Shown: positions 8,338 through 18,482, counted from the first letter of the stretch. The stretch: DNA of 64,000 bases from Actinorhabdospora filicis (GCF_030269765.1 NZ_BSTX01000001.1:2640089-2704088), one strand, 5' to 3'. Translations and numbers: made by a program. Notes: generated from the sequence alone by a model not told the origin.

Positions 8338-8589
8338 CCTGATCCCCTTCCTGTCATGGCGTCCGGCCGCGACTTGGGGGCGTGGGCCGCACTCCGGGGA
8401 AGCCCGGGTGGGCGGCGCCGGATCGGGAAGGGACGGCGACGCGCCGGGCTGAGGCTGGGCTGGCGGCGGTTCAGGCGGTGCCCGCCGGTACACCGGTCGA
8501 CCCCGGCGACGGAAGATCGTCGAGCCGTCGAGACCAGTCGGCCGCGTTCGCGGTGGGGACGCGCAGCCATGGCCTGATTACACGCTACT

Positions 8590-8622
8590 CCCGGCGGGCC
8601 CCGATGGACCGGTCCCGCCGGG
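8590..8622 (-). terminator. hairpin downstream of purB
   Basis: CCCGGCGGG (8590-8598) pairs with CCCGCCGGG (8614-8622), 11 bp beyond the purB stop in the direction of transcription. The loop contains a further GG/CC pairing with one bulge. No poly-T tract. Confidence 0.6.
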
Positions 8623-8632
8623 AATGGCACGC

Positions 8633-10051
8633 CTAGAGAATCGCCCCCGGCACGTACCCGGCCGCCTCCGGGTGCTTCGCGACGACGTCGGCGACGCGCG
8701 CGGCGACCGACGCGACCTGCGCACCGGCCGCGCCGGTGAACTCCAGGGGCGCCGACAGCAGCCCGTCCAGCTCCTCGCGGGACATGCCCAGCCGCTCGTC
8801 CAGCGCGAGCCGGTCGAACATGTCGTTGACCGAGGTGCCCTGCTCGCGCATCGCCAGCGCGGCGGCCACCGCGTGCTCCTTGATGACCTCGTGGGCCTGC
8901 TCGCGGCCCACGCCCTTGCGGACGGCGGCCAGCAGGATCTTCGTGGTCGCCAGGAACGGGAAGTATCGCTCGATCTCGCGCTCCACGACCGCGGGGAACG
9001 CCCCGAACTCGCCGAGCACGGTGAGGAAGGTGAGGAACAGCCCGTCGGCGGCGAAGAACGCGTCGGGCAGCGCGACCCGGCGCACCACCGAGCACGACAC
9101 GTCGCCCTCGTTCCACTGGTCCCCGGCGAGCTCGCCGACCATGGACGCGTAGCCGCGCAGCACGACGGCGAGGCCGTTGACGCGCTCGGTGGAGCGGGTG
9201 TTCATCTTGTGCGGCATCGCCGAGGAGCCGACCTGGCCTGGCTTGAAGCCCTCGGTGGCCAGTTCCGCGCCGGCCATGAGCCGGATGGTCAGCGACATCG
9301 AGGACGGCGCGGCCGCGGCCTGCACGAGCGCGGAGACCACGTCGAAGTCGAGGGACCGCGGGTAGACCTGGCCGACGGAGTCGAAGACCCGGTTGAAGCC
9401 GAGGTGGGCGGCCACGCGCCGCTCCAGCTCGCCGAGCTTGACGGCGTCCCCGCCGAGGAGGTCGAGCTGGTCGGCGGAGGTCCCCACCGGGCCCTTGATG
9501 CCGCGCAGCGGGTAGCGGTCGAGCAGGTCGGAGATGCGCTCGTAGGCGATCAGCAGCTCCTCGGCGGCCGTCGCGAAGCGCTTCCCGAGCGTGGTCGCCT
9601 GGGCGGGCACATTGTGCGAGCGCCCGACCATCGCCAGCTCGGTGTACTCCACGGCCCGGGACGCCAGCCGCGCCAGCGTCGCCACCACGCGGTCCCGGAT
9701 CAGCGCGAGCGAGTCGCGCACCTGGAGCTGCTCGACGTTCTCGGTGAGGTCGCGGGAGGTCATGCCCTTGTGGATGTGCTCGTGCCCGGCGAGGGCGGAG
9801 AACTCCTCGATGCGCGCCTTCACGTCGTGGCGGGTGACGCGCTCCCGCTCGGCGATGGAGTCGAGATCGACGGTGTCGAGGACCTTCTCATAGGCGGCGA
9901 CGACCCCCTCGGGCACCGCGACGCCCAGGTCGGCCTGGGCCTTGAGGACGGCGAGCCACAACCGGCGCTCGGCGCGGATCTTCGCGGCCGGGTCCCACAG
10001 GGCGGTCAACTCGGGGGAGGCGTATCGGCTGGCGAGAACGTCGGGAATCAC
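8633..10051 (-). CDS. purB: adenylosuccinate lyase PurB
   Basis: 472 residues, ATG at 10051. The fumarase/aspartase superfamily signature GSSAMPHKMN lies near residues 276-285, and the N-terminus MIPDVLASRYASPEL matches adenylosuccinate lyases. It removes fumarate from SAICAR (purine step 8) and from adenylosuccinate in AMP synthesis, in the cytosol. It is transcribed alone, divergent from the gene at 10135, and lies 2 kb from purSQL rather than in an operon with it. Length is normal for the family and no residue appears missing. Confidence 0.96.
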   Translation of the reverse strand: MIPDVLASRYASPELTALWDPAAKIRAERRLWLAVLKAQADLGVAVPEGVVAAYEKVLDTVDLDSIAERERVTRHDVKARIEEFSALAGHEHIHKGMTSRDLTENVEQLQVRDSLALIRDRVVATLARLASRAVEYTELAMVGRSHNVPAQATTLGKRFATAAEELLIAYERISDLLDRYPLRGIKGPVGTSADQLDLLGGDAVKLGELERRVAAHLGFNRVFDSVGQVYPRSLDFDVVSALVQAAAAPSSMSLTIRLMAGAELATEGFKPGQVGSSAMPHKMNTRSTERVNGLAVVLRGYASMVGELAGDQWNEGDVSCSVVRRVALPDAFFAADGLFLTFLTVLGEFGAFPAVVEREIERYFPFLATTKILLAAVRKGVGREQAHEVIKEHAVAAALAMREQGTSVNDMFDRLALDERLGMSREELDGLLSAPLEFTGAAGAQVASVAARVADVVAKHPEAAGYVPGAIL

Positions 10052-10134
10052 ATGGGCATTTTGGCATTGCGCGCGGGCGCCGCCGGTGGCGACGCGTGCG
10101 GGAGTGACGTACCCGATCGCTAGGGTCGGCGGAC

Positions 10135-11031
10135 ATGACGGACACTCCCACCCGGCTCGCCCTCGCCGGGCGTCTCCTCGGCGACTGCGCCGTCCTCCTC
10201 GCCGAGGGCCTCGTGCCCGGGGAGGTCGTCCCCATGCTGGACGAGGCCCGCGCCCACTACGACGCCGTCGGGGAGGACGCCGGGCACGCCGCGACCCTCG
10301 CCGTGGGCCGCTCCACCGTGGCGGCCCTCGCGCTGCGCGAGGCGATCGAGTCGTCCCAGGAGGTCGACGGAGGCTGGGACCACGATGACGAGGCCCTGCC
10401 CCTCGGCGGGCTCGACGACTGCGACGAGGACGGGGTCACCCGCCCGTTCGCCGAGGAGGCCGTGCGCGCCGCGCGGGCCGCCTTCGGCGCCGATCCGGCC
10501 GATCCGCTGGTGCCGCTCCAGCTGGGGAACGCGCTGACCTGGCTGGGCGACGGGGACGGGGCGGTGGCGGCGCTGCGCGAGGCGCTGCGCCGCGACCCGT
10601 CCGACGGTCTGGCCGCCACCTGCCTGCGGGAGTTCGGGGCGGAGGCCCCGCGGGGTGAGGCCCGCGCGCGTGCGGGGGTTTTCGCGCTGCTGCTGGACGA
10701 GCGGCGGGCGTCCAATGGCGAGTGGAGCCCCGACCGGCGGGTGTTCGGCGACCTGGCCGCCGCGCGCCGGGCCGCCGAGGAGACGGTGAGCCTGTACGAC
10801 TCGGGTGCCCTGGAGCGCGACGAGCTGGACTCGTTCCTGACGCTGCTCCTGGAGACGCACCGGCCGGGGGAGCCGGTGACCTCCATGGACGTGGTGGCGG
10901 CCGTCCCTCCGCTGCCGGCGCTCGGGCCGTTCGTGGTGGCCTGGCCCGGCGTGGCCGCGTGGACGCCGGAGGAGGCGCTGCCGGTGGGCCGGATCGTGCG
11001 CCTGGGCGGGTCCACCTGGTTCCCCGGCTAG
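10135..11031 (+). CDS. hypothetical protein with TPR-like region
   Basis: 298 residues, ATG at 10135. The middle portion (about 95-165) contains EEAVRAARAAFGADPADPLVP and GDGAVAALREALRRDPSDG, the spacing of tetratricopeptide repeats. The C-terminus WPGVAAWTPEEALPVGRIV is distinctive, but I cannot assign it to a family. No signal peptide or membrane segment. It runs divergently from purB and its stop overlaps the stop of the universal stress protein gene on the other strand (11028-11031). Confidence 0.75.
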   Translation: MTDTPTRLALAGRLLGDCAVLLAEGLVPGEVVPMLDEARAHYDAVGEDAGHAATLAVGRSTVAALALREAIESSQEVDGGWDHDDEALPLGGLDDCDEDGVTRPFAEEAVRAARAAFGADPADPLVPLQLGNALTWLGDGDGAVAALREALRRDPSDGLAATCLREFGAEAPRGEARARAGVFALLLDERRASNGEWSPDRRVFGDLAAARRAAEETVSLYDSGALERDELDSFLTLLLETHRPGEPVTSMDVVAAVPPLPALGPFVVAWPGVAAWTPEEALPVGRIVRLGGSTWFPG

Positions 11032-11831
11032 GCGCGCACCACCATCACCGGGCAGGACGCGTGCGTGACCGCCGCCTGCGACACCGATCCCAGCAGCAGC
11101 CCCTTGAACCCGCCGCGCCCGCGCGAGCCGACGACCAGCAGGGACGCCCCCGCCGAGCACTCCACCAGCGCCTGCGCGGCCCGTCCCGAAGCGTGCCGCG
11201 CCTCGACTGGTACGTCCGGGTAGCGGCCCGCGTAGCCGCCGAGGGACTCGGCGAGCAGGTGCCGGTCGTAGTTGGAGACGTCCCCGTCATCGGCGTGCAC
11301 CGCCAGCACGCCCACGCCCGAGGCGGCGGCCATGTCGAACGCGAGCCCGACGGCCTCCTCGGCCGGTTCCGAGCCGTCCACGCCGACGACGACCGGGCCG
11401 CCGGGCGTCCCGCCGGAGCGCACGATCACCACCGGCGCCTCGGCGTGGCTCGCCAGCTGGGTGCCCACCGAGCCGAGCAGGAGGCCGCCGAAGCCGCCGA
11501 GTCCGCGGGAGCCGAGGACCAGAAGCGCACACGCCCGGGACTCGGCGACCAGGACGGCGCCCGCCGATCCGGTGACGATTTCGGTGTCGCTCGTCACACC
11601 GGGTGCGGAGGCGGTGGCGTGCGCGGCGGCGTCCCGCAGCCACTGCTCGGCCTGGTCGCGCATGCCCGACACGCCGACGGGCGTCCGCATGAGGGGCCAT
11701 ATGTAGGCGTGCACGATCCGTAGTCGCCGATCGTGTGAAACCGCCGCGCGAGCGGCGAATTCGACCGCTTCGAGCGCGTCGCCCGATCCGTCGATCCCGA
11801 CGGTGACCGGCCCCGAACGTGTCAGCGTCAT
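11028..11831 (-). CDS. tandem universal stress protein
   Basis: 267 residues with two UspA domains. The first starts VTVGIDGSGDALEAV and ends LLVLGSRGLGGFGGLLLGSV...VVIVR. The second starts VVVGVDGSEPAEEAV and ends LLVVGSRGRGGFKGLLLGSV...PVMVVRA. The G-x2-G-x9-G-S/T ATP-binding loops are intact in both, so this is the ATP-binding type. Such tandem proteins are common in actinobacteria and are usually linked to hypoxia, dormancy or stress. Single gene, convergent with the TPR-like gene; a promoter between it and purS is expected but not resolved. Confidence 0.93.
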   Translation of the reverse strand: MTLTRSGPVTVGIDGSGDALEAVEFAARAAVSHDRRLRIVHAYIWPLMRTPVGVSGMRDQAEQWLRDAAAHATASAPGVTSDTEIVTGSAGAVLVAESRACALLVLGSRGLGGFGGLLLGSVGTQLASHAEAPVVIVRSGGTPGGPVVVGVDGSEPAEEAVGLAFDMAAASGVGVLAVHADDGDVSNYDRHLLAESLGGYAGRYPDVPVEARHASGRAAQALVECSAGASLLVVGSRGRGGFKGLLLGSVSQAAVTHASCPVMVVRA

Positions 11832-11922
11832 GCCCGCGATCCCCCCTCGTCAAGCCCCGGACCTCACACTATGTCTCAGGTGACATTCACCGAACGCGGT
11901 TCCACGGACGGGGGTCTGCACG

Positions 11923-11950
11923 TGGACGATCAACTCGGGCCGCATATTCT
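11923..11950 (+). promoter_or_regulatory. possible purS promoter
   Basis: TATTCT at 11945-11950 resembles a -10 box, with a weak TGGACG at 11923-11928 in -35 position (16-bp spacer), about 45 bp upstream of the purS GTG. Judged by eye only. Confidence 0.35.
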
Positions 11951-11993
11951 CTTGGGCGGGGCCCATCAAACCTTTACCGACAGGAGCACTTCC

Positions 11994-12236
11994 GTGGCGC
12001 GCGTCCTCGTCGACGTCATGCTCAAGCCGGAGATCCTCGACCCGCAGGGTGAGGCGGTGGCCAACGCGCTGCCGCGCCTCGGCGTCAACGGCATCACCTC
12101 AGTGCGCATCGGCAAGCGCATCGAACTCGACTTCGAGGGCGAGGCGGACCTGGAGCAGGCCCGCGCCGTCGCCGACGCTCTACTGGCCAACCCGGTCATC
12201 GAGACCTTCACACTGCGAGTGGACGAAGGATCGTGA
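11994..12236 (+). CDS. purS: phosphoribosylformylglycinamidine synthase subunit PurS
   Basis: 80 residues, starting at GTG 11994 with AGGAG at 11982-11986. The product [19 protein letters not shown] matches PurS, which bridges PurQ and PurL in the FGAM synthase complex. The longer reading from 11871 runs through the promoter and was rejected. It overlaps purQ by 4 bp (GTGA). Confidence 0.95.
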   Translation: MARVLVDVMLKPEILDPQGEAVANALPRLGVNGITSVRIGKRIELDFEGEADLEQARAVADALLANPVIETFTLRVDEGS

Positions 12237-12925
12237 CGGCCCGCATCGGAGTCGTGACCTTCCCCGGCTCCCTCGACGACCGGGACGCGCAGCGCGCGGT
12301 CCGGCTCGCCGGGGCGACGCCGGTGCCCCTGTGGCACGGGGAGACGGCCCTGCGGGGCGTCGACGCGGTGATCCTGCCGGGTGGCTTCTCCTACGGCGAC
12401 TACCTGCGCGGTGGCGCCATCGCCCGGTTCGCGCCGGTCATGGAGACGCTGATCGACGCCGCCAAGGGCGGGCTGCCCGTCCTGGGCATCTGCAACGGCT
12501 TCCAGATCCTGTGCGAATCGCACCTGCTGCCGGGCGTGCTGACCCGGAACGCGCACATGCGCTTCCGCCGCCGCTCGCAGCGCCTGCGCGTGGAGAACAG
12601 CGCGACGGCGTTCACCTCGCACTTCGACCCAGGCCAGGAGATCGTCATCCCCGTCAAGAACGGTGAGGGACGGTACGTGGCCGACGAGCACACGCTCGAC
12701 GAGCTCGAAGGCGAAGGCCGCGTCGTGTTCCGCTACCTGGACGGCAACCCGTCCGGCGCCCTGCGCGACATCGCGGGCGTGACCAACGCCGCCGGGAACG
12801 TCGTCGGCCTCATGCCGCACCCCGAGCACGCCGTCGAGGCGCTCACCGGGGCGTCCCTGGACGGCCTCGGCATGTTCACCTCCGTGATCGCCCATCTCGG
12901 ACAGACCGCAGCCGCGGGGAGTTGA
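12233..12925 (+). CDS. purQ: FGAM synthase glutaminase subunit PurQ
   Basis: 230 residues, GTG start overlapping the purS stop. Class I glutamine amidotransferase that feeds ammonia to PurL. The nucleophile sits in GICNGFQ near residue 86, and the His-Glu pair is in MPHPEH near 193-198. The early [13 protein letters not shown] motif is typical of PurQ. It is translationally coupled to purS upstream and abuts purL. Confidence 0.96.
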   Translation: MTARIGVVTFPGSLDDRDAQRAVRLAGATPVPLWHGETALRGVDAVILPGGFSYGDYLRGGAIARFAPVMETLIDAAKGGLPVLGICNGFQILCESHLLPGVLTRNAHMRFRRRSQRLRVENSATAFTSHFDPGQEIVIPVKNGEGRYVADEHTLDELEGEGRVVFRYLDGNPSGALRDIAGVTNAAGNVVGLMPHPEHAVEALTGASLDGLGMFTSVIAHLGQTAAAGS

Positions 12926-12933
12926 CCAACACC

Positions 12934-15276
12934 ATGACCGGCAAGCACGAAGCGGCCGACGTCGAGCAGGTTGACCAGGAGCTGAACCTGGACACCGTCG
13001 AGATCGCCGCGAAGACGCCCGACGAGGTCCAGCCCTACGCCGAGCTGGGACTGCGCGACGACGAGTACGCCAAGATCCGCGAGATCCTCGGGCGCCGCCC
13101 GACCGGCTCCGAGCTGGCGATGTACTCGATCATGTGGTCGGAGCACTGCTCGTACAAGTCGAGCAAGGTGCACCTGCGTAAATTCGGTGAGAAGAACCCG
13201 ACGAACACGCGGATGCTGGCCGGGATCGGCGAGAACGCCGGCGTCGTCGCCATCACCGACGAGCTCGCGGTGACCTTCAAGGTCGAAAGCCACAACCACC
13301 CGAGCTACATCGAGCCCCACCAGGGCGCGGCGACCGGCGTGGGCGGCATCGTCCGCGACATCCTCGCGATGGGCGCCCGCCCGATCGCGGTGATGGACAC
13401 CCTGCGCTTCGGCGACGCCGAGCACCCCGACACCAAGCGCGTCCTGCCGGGCGTGGTCTCCGGGATCTCCTTCTACGGCAACTGCCTGGGCCTGCCCAAC
13501 ATCGGCGGCGAGGTCGTCTTCGACGCCTCCTACCAGGGCAACCCGCTGGTGAACGCGCTGAGCGTGGGCGTCCTGCCCGCCTCGCGCCTCCAGAACAAGG
13601 CCGCCTCGGGCGTCGGCAACGTCGTCGTCCTGCTCGGCCAGAAGACCGGCAAGGACGGCATCGGCGGCGTGTCGGTGCTGGCCTCGGCGACCTTCGAGGA
13701 CGACGCCACCGACAACCGCCCGTCGGTGCAGGTCGGCGACCCGTTCGTGGAGAAGCTGCTCATCGAGTCCTGCCTGGAGATGTACGACGCCGGTCTCGTC
13801 GTCGGCATCCAGGACCTCGGCGGCGCCGGACTGACGTGCGCGCTGTCGGAGACGGCCGCCGCGGCCGAGCTCGGCATGTACGTCGACCTGGAGCGCGTGC
13901 CGCTGCGGGACGCGACAATGGAGCCGCACGAGGTCCTCGCCTCGGAGTCGCAGGAGCGCATGCTCCTCATCGTCAACCCGTCGAAGGTCGAGGACGTCCT
14001 GGCCGTCGCCGAGAAGTGGGGCGTCCTCGCCACCGCCATCGGCACGGTCACCGCCGCGTCTCCTGAGGGAGGCGGCGGGCGCCTGATCATCAACTGGCAC
14101 GGCCAGACCGTGGTGGACTGCCCGCCCGGTTCCCTCGCCGACGACGGCCCGGTCTACCACCGGCCGATCAAGGAACCCAATGACCGGGCCCTGATCGCCG
14201 CCGACCGCGCCGAGACGCTGCCGCGCCCGTCCACCGACGCCGAGCTGCGCGAGACGGTCCTGAAGATGGCCGCCACGCCCAACCTCGCCGACAAGACCTG
14301 GATCACCGAGCAGTACGACGACATGGTCGGCGGCAACACCGCGCTGTCCATGCCCGACGACGCCGGTGTCCTGCGCCTGGACGGCACCGGCGCCGTGGAC
14401 CCGAACATCGGGCCCCTCGGCATCGCGCTGTCCACCGACGGCAACGGCCGCTTCGCCCGCCTCGACCCCTACACCGGGGCGCAGCTGGCGATCGCCGAGG
14501 CCTACCGCAACGTCGCCGTCACCGGCGCCACGCCGATCGCGGCCTCCGACTGCCTGAACTTCGGTTCGCCGGAGGACCCGCACGTCATGTGGCAGTTCGC
14601 GCAGGCCGTCGAGGGCCTCGCCGACGCGTGCGCGCAGCTGGGCGTCCCGATCACCGGCGGCAACGTCTCGTTCTACAACCAGACGGGCATGACCGCGATC
14701 CACCCCACGCCGGTCGTGGCGGTCCTCGGCGTGCTGGACGACGTCCGCCGCCGCGTGCCGATGGGCTTCGCCAACGACGGCGACGTGATCATCCTGCTCG
14801 GTGAGACCTTCGCCGAACTCTCCGGTTCGGAGTGGGCCTGGTCCCAGCACGGTCACCTCGGCGGCATCCCGCCGGCGGTCGACCTGGCCGGCGAGATGGC
14901 CCTGGCGGCCGTCATGAAGCGCGCCGCCGAGGTCGAGCACGTCTCGGCCGCGCACGACCTGTCCGACGGCGGACTCGCCCAGGCGCTCGTCGAATCCGTG
15001 CTCAAGCACGGCGTCGGCGCCCGCGTGAAGCTGCCCGACCACGCCGACCCGTTCGTGTGGCTGTTCGCCGAGTCGACCGCGCGCGCGGTGGTCTGCCTGC
15101 CGCGCGGGCACGAGGTCGCCTTCGGCGCCCTGTGCGACGAGCACGGCGTGCCGTGGACCCCGCTCGGCATCGTGGACTCCACAGTCGGCGGACTGGAGAT
15201 CGTGGACCACTTCCAGATCCCGACCGGCGAGCTGCGGGAGGCGTCCGAGGGGACGCTGCCGCGCCTCTTCGGCTAG
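12934..15276 (+). CDS. purL: FGAM synthase large subunit PurL (small form)
   Basis: 780 residues, the small PurL that works with separate PurS and PurQ. The N-terminal [12 protein letters not shown] catalytic His region and SHNHPS, GGGG-type and [10 protein letters not shown] motifs are present. ATG at 12934 was chosen. A TTG at 12922 overlaps the purQ stop but has the Shine-Dalgarno GGGGAG directly abutting it, so it is less likely. The gene closes the purSQL operon and is followed at once by a strong terminator. Confidence 0.96.
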   Translation: MTGKHEAADVEQVDQELNLDTVEIAAKTPDEVQPYAELGLRDDEYAKIREILGRRPTGSELAMYSIMWSEHCSYKSSKVHLRKFGEKNPTNTRMLAGIGENAGVVAITDELAVTFKVESHNHPSYIEPHQGAATGVGGIVRDILAMGARPIAVMDTLRFGDAEHPDTKRVLPGVVSGISFYGNCLGLPNIGGEVVFDASYQGNPLVNALSVGVLPASRLQNKAASGVGNVVVLLGQKTGKDGIGGVSVLASATFEDDATDNRPSVQVGDPFVEKLLIESCLEMYDAGLVVGIQDLGGAGLTCALSETAAAAELGMYVDLERVPLRDATMEPHEVLASESQERMLLIVNPSKVEDVLAVAEKWGVLATAIGTVTAASPEGGGGRLIINWHGQTVVDCPPGSLADDGPVYHRPIKEPNDRALIAADRAETLPRPSTDAELRETVLKMAATPNLADKTWITEQYDDMVGGNTALSMPDDAGVLRLDGTGAVDPNIGPLGIALSTDGNGRFARLDPYTGAQLAIAEAYRNVAVTGATPIAASDCLNFGSPEDPHVMWQFAQAVEGLADACAQLGVPITGGNVSFYNQTGMTAIHPTPVVAVLGVLDDVRRRVPMGFANDGDVIILLGETFAELSGSEWAWSQHGHLGGIPPAVDLAGEMALAAVMKRAAEVEHVSAAHDLSDGGLAQALVESVLKHGVGARVKLPDHADPFVWLFAESTARAVVCLPRGHEVAFGALCDEHGVPWTPLGIVDSTVGGLEIVDHFQIPTGELREASEGTLPRLFG

Positions 15277-15282
15277 CTCGTA

Positions 15283-15316
15283 GGAAAAGGGCCTCCCCCG
15301 TGGGAGGCCCTTTTCC
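15283..15316. terminator. strong bidirectional terminator after purL
   Basis: GGAAAAGGGCCTCCC (15283-15297) and its perfect complement (15302-15316) form a 15-bp stem with loop CCGT; the outer A/T pairs give a T-run in both directions. It lies between the convergent purL and 15323 genes. Confidence 0.93.
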
Positions 15317-15322
15317 ATGCGC

Positions 15323-15811
15323 TCACCCCGCCAGCGCCGCCACCATCGTCACCGTCCGCGCCTCGCGCCCGACGAAGACCACCTCGCAGAAACCACCGTC
15401 GTCGCCCCACTCATGCTCGGCGTCCACCCCCAGCTTCGGCAGCAGGTACACCTCGTCGGCATCCCGCAGGGCCTGGTAGATCCCGCCGCGCATCCGGCCC
15501 TCCAGGTACTTCGGGAGCTCCTTGTACTGGTTCGCCCAGCCCCGCAGGTTCGCCTCGGCGACCTCGGCGTCCACCGCCCGGTAGGAATCCGGCCGGATCC
15601 GCTCCCGCACATAGGGCCCGTGCAGGCCCGGGTCGTCGCCCATGCCGCTGCCGAAGTCGTCGCCGTAGACCTCGTGCGCGATGAGCGCCGCCAGCAGGCC
15701 CTCCCCACCGGGCTCGCCCTCGAAGGCGAACCGGTGGACGTCGACCCGCTGGAAGGGCGCGAAGTCGAACTCGATGAAGAAGTGGTGGACGTGTTCCAGG
15801 ACTCCCGTCAT
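15323..15811 (-). CDS. hypothetical protein
   Basis: 162 residues from ATG 15811. It starts MTGVLEHVHHFFIEFDFAPF and contains EVYGDDFGSGMGDDPG and LPKYLEGRMRGGIYQALRDA. Acidic, soluble, no signal peptide. I do not recognise the family. An N-terminal extension of the frame to 16483 is antisense to the ATP-grasp gene and was rejected. Divergent from the gene at 15890 with a 78-bp shared promoter region. Confidence 0.78.
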   Translation of the reverse strand: MTGVLEHVHHFFIEFDFAPFQRVDVHRFAFEGEPGGEGLLAALIAHEVYGDDFGSGMGDDPGLHGPYVRERIRPDSYRAVDAEVAEANLRGWANQYKELPKYLEGRMRGGIYQALRDADEVYLLPKLGVDAEHEWGDDGGFCEVVFVGREARTVTMVAALAG

Positions 15812-15889
15812 GGCGCCCGACGCTACGCCCCGGCCCGCGCCGTCCGAATTCCGGCGCGCCCACCCGGCCTGCACCGCTAACCTCCCGCC

Positions 15890-16666
15890 ATGTTCCTGCT
15901 CTGCCGCGACCCCCTCGGTCCCCGCGTCGACCCCCACTTCGCGCCCACCGCCGCCGCCCTGCGCGACCTGGGCGTCCCCTACGCCCTCATCGACCACGAC
16001 GCCCTGTGCGCCGGTGACGCCGAGGCCGCCGTCCGCCGCGTCCCCGAGGGCACGGCCTGGTACCGCGGCTGGATGGTCACCGTCGCCCAGTACCGCGCGC
16101 TCGCCGAAGCGCTCGCCGCGCGCGGCTGCGTCCTGAACACCACGCCGGACGCCTACGCCACCGCCCACGAACTGCCCGGCTGGTACGCCACCTTCGCCGA
16201 GCTCACACCCACCACGCGCTTCAACCTCGACGTGCCCGAGGGCCGCTACATCGTCAAGGACCACGTGAAGTCCCGCAAACACGAACCCGAGGCCTTCTTC
16301 GCCGCCCGCCGCGCCGAACTGCCCGCCGTGGCCGCCACGTTCCTGGCCCGCCAGGGCGAGGACCTCGCGGGCGGCCTCGTCGTCCGCGACTTCGAGGACC
16401 TCACCGGGCCCGAGACACGCGTCTGGTGGCTGGACGGGCGTCCCATCGCCGTCACCGCACACCCCGACACGCCCGGCTCGCACGCCCGGCCGCCGCTGGA
16501 CGCCGTGGCGTCCGCCGTCGCCGCCCTCCCCGCGCGCTTCGTCACCACCGACCTCGCCCGCCGCGCCGACGGCGAATGGCGCGTCATCGAGGTCGGCGAC
16601 GGGCAGGTGAGCGACTTCCCGTCCGGCACCGGCATCCGGGACCTGCTGGCCGCGCTGGCCGGCTGA
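15890..16666 (+). CDS. ATP-grasp protein, R2K-type (DUF4343-like)
   Basis: 258 residues, ATG at 15890. RYIVKDHVKSRKHE near residue 123 provides an ATP-grasp lysine, GGLVVRDFEDL resembles the R2K clade, and WRVIEVGDGQVSDFP near 232-247 is the C-terminal metal-binding E-x-G/N motif of this clade. R2K ATP-grasps ligate or modify peptides in phage, conflict and RiPP-like settings, but most in actinobacteria are uncharacterised. No precursor peptide or partner is evident nearby. The clade assignment is recognition by eye and the substrate is unknown. Confidence 0.75.
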   Translation: MFLLCRDPLGPRVDPHFAPTAAALRDLGVPYALIDHDALCAGDAEAAVRRVPEGTAWYRGWMVTVAQYRALAEALAARGCVLNTTPDAYATAHELPGWYATFAELTPTTRFNLDVPEGRYIVKDHVKSRKHEPEAFFAARRAELPAVAATFLARQGEDLAGGLVVRDFEDLTGPETRVWWLDGRPIAVTAHPDTPGSHARPPLDAVASAVAALPARFVTTDLARRADGEWRVIEVGDGQVSDFPSGTGIRDLLAALAG

Positions 16667-16740
16667 GGACCGATCGAGGACGGACCTTGGGACGCCCCGC
16701 CTAGCCTCCCCGGCGAAGACCCGCCGAACCAGGAGGCACC

Positions 16741-17322
16741 ATGCGCAAGTCCGCGATCGCCGCGGCCGTGCTCACCGTCCCGTTGCTGCTCACCGGATGC
16801 GGCAGCGCCGACGGTCCAGAGGGGACGGTGACGGAGTCTCCGGCCGTGCCCTACGCCGAGCGGATCTGGTACCGGACCGTGCTCGCCCTGCTGAACAACG
16901 CCGCCCACCCCGAGACCGGCGAGTGGCGGAAGCAGGTCCCCGGCAACCCCGAGGTCTGGTACTCCTTCACCTACACGCCAATGGGTCCCGGCGATCCCGG
17001 CTATGAGCGCCGTGACAAGGACGGCGCGGTCGGCTACGAGGTCGGCTTCCCGTCGAATGCCCCCGACGACGAGGCGAAGTTCCTCAAGTGCCTCACCCGC
17101 GACGGGACCGTCGTCCCCGGTTCCCTGCGGGTGACCCGCGTCCGCGAGGACCCCGATGATCCCGACGAGGGCGATGACGGGTTCGAGTTCGACTTCACCG
17201 TCCAGCTCACCGACGGCACCGTCCTCGACGGCTTCGCCCTCGGCGACGCCGACTACGACAAGGACGGCGACGGCACTACCTACAACCACGTCAGCCGGCT
17301 CACCTACGGGAAGTACAAGTGA
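16741..17322 (+). CDS. putative lipoprotein
   Basis: 193 residues with signal sequence and lipobox LLLTGCGS (Cys at about residue 20). The mature part contains many acidic residues, including EDPDDPDEGDDGFEFDF near 140-155, and a C-terminal DADYDKDGDGTTYNH that resembles a calcium-binding loop. It is probably exposed on the outer face of the membrane. An AGGAGG-like ribosome site precedes the ATG. Its stop overlaps the start of the next lipoprotein gene. Family not recognised. Confidence 0.8.
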   Translation: MRKSAIAAAVLTVPLLLTGCGSADGPEGTVTESPAVPYAERIWYRTVLALLNNAAHPETGEWRKQVPGNPEVWYSFTYTPMGPGDPGYERRDKDGAVGYEVGFPSNAPDDEAKFLKCLTRDGTVVPGSLRVTRVREDPDDPDEGDDGFEFDFTVQLTDGTVLDGFALGDADYDKDGDGTTYNHVSRLTYGKYK

Positions 17323-17927
17323 TGCGCCGCCGTGCGACCGCCCTCCTGGCCCTCTCCTTCGCCCTCGCCCTCACCGGCTGCGGCTCGTCCACTCCGTCCA
17401 CTGAGGACGTCGCCCTGACGGGCGCGTCCGCCATCGGCCAGGCCCTGCCCACCGTGACGTCACTGCCCGCGGGCTGGGAGCGCGACTCGCAGTCGGGCAA
17501 ACCCCGCACCGCCGAAGGCGAGGAAGCCGCCGGGACCTGCCGGAAGAACCTCGACACGTCCTGCACCGGGCTCTCCGCCCTCGGCGCGGCCCACTTCCAG
17601 CGCGCCGACGACCCCCAGTCCACAGTGGTCTACACCCTCATGGCCTTCGACACCCCCGGCAACGCCGACGTCGTCATCAAGGCCATCGCCGCCGACCGGC
17701 ACGCCGACTCCGGCGACCCGGAGCGGAAGCTCACCGTCGACGCCGGATCCGACACCACCGAGGCCTTCGAGACCGGCGGCGAGACCAACGTGATCATGCG
17801 CGCGGGCGCGGTGGTGATCTGGCTGCAGGGCTACCTCCCGCCGGGCACCGACCTGGCCGCACTGGCGAAGGTGGCCGTCGAGCGCGTCACGAAGGTCGCC
17901 GACGGGAAGAACCCGGACGGGGCGTGA
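17322..17927 (+). CDS. putative lipoprotein
   Basis: 201 residues from the ATG at 17322, which shares its A with the preceding stop (TGATG). A GTG three bases earlier would add one residue. Lipobox ALTGCGSS is near residue 19. The body has a PsbP/DUF-like surface-lipoprotein look (LTSLPAGWERDSQSG...VVYTLMAFDTPGNAD) but I do not assign a family. Coupled to the upstream lipoprotein, so the two probably act together outside the membrane. Only 9 bp separate its stop from the convergent thioredoxin-like gene. Confidence 0.8.
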   Translation: MRRRATALLALSFALALTGCGSSTPSTEDVALTGASAIGQALPTVTSLPAGWERDSQSGKPRTAEGEEAAGTCRKNLDTSCTGLSALGAAHFQRADDPQSTVVYTLMAFDTPGNADVVIKAIAADRHADSGDPERKLTVDAGSDTTEAFETGGETNVIMRAGAVVIWLQGYLPPGTDLAALAKVAVERVTKVADGKNPDGA

Positions 17928-17936
17928 GGGCCCCCG

Positions 17937-18482
17937 CTACTCCCGCCACTTGATACCGCAACCCATGCTCGGATAGTGCGGCTCCGGGACCGCCTCGCCC
18001 GCCCGGACCGCGTCCAGCGCCCGCCGCAGGTGCACCCCGTCGAGCGGCTTGCCGTTCTTCGGCGAGGAATCGTCCAGCGCGCCCCGGTAGGCCAGCTTCA
18101 GTTCGGCGTCGTAGAGGAAGAAGTCGGGCGTGCACGCCGCGTTGTACGCGCGCGCCACGTCCTGCGACTCGTCGATCAGGTACGGCGGCGCCCATCCGGC
18201 CCGCCCGGCCTGCTCCCGCAGCCGCTCCGGCGCGTCATCGGGATACGCGACGGCGTCATTGGAGCAGATCACCACCGCCGGAACGTCGGCGTACTCGGCG
18301 AACACCCGCCCCAGCTCCGCCTCGACGTGCTTGACGTAAGGGCAGTGGTTGCAGGCGAACACGACGAGCAGGCCGGGGCCGCCGCGGTAGTCGTCGAGGG
18401 AGCGCGTCTTGCCGTCCAGGTCCGGCAGGGAGAACGCCGGGGCGGGCGTGCCGAGGGGGACCATCAGGGAGTTCAGGGCCAT
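17937..18482 (-). CDS. thioredoxin-like redoxin (AhpC/TSA-type)
   Basis: 181 residues, ATG 18482. A thioredoxin fold begins VPLGTPAPAFSLPDLDGKTRSL and carries CNHCPYVKH near residues 44-52, the CxxC redox motif typical of this redoxin subgroup. FDFFLYDAELKLAYRG-like and a conserved C-terminal GCGIKWRE end follow. There is no signal peptide, so it is cytosolic and probably reduces peroxide or disulfide substrates. Transcribed singly. Family identification is firm, substrate unknown. Confidence 0.9.
   Translation of the reverse strand: MALNSLMVPLGTPAPAFSLPDLDGKTRSLDDYRGGPGLLVVFACNHCPYVKHVEAELGRVFAEYADVPAVVICSNDAVAYPDDAPERLREQAGRAGWAPPYLIDESQDVARAYNAACTPDFFLYDAELKLAYRGALDDSSPKNGKPLDGVHLRRALDAVRAGEAVPEPHYPSMGCGIKWRE

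Noticed and set aside
12733..15318. 861-codon open frame antisense to purL
   Set aside because: GC-rich antisense shadow; product lacks any recognisable family and overlaps a complete purL on the other strand.
15812..16483. N-terminal extension of the 162-aa minus-strand gene
   Set aside because: Lies antisense to the ATP-grasp gene; internal ATG 15811 has a normal start context.
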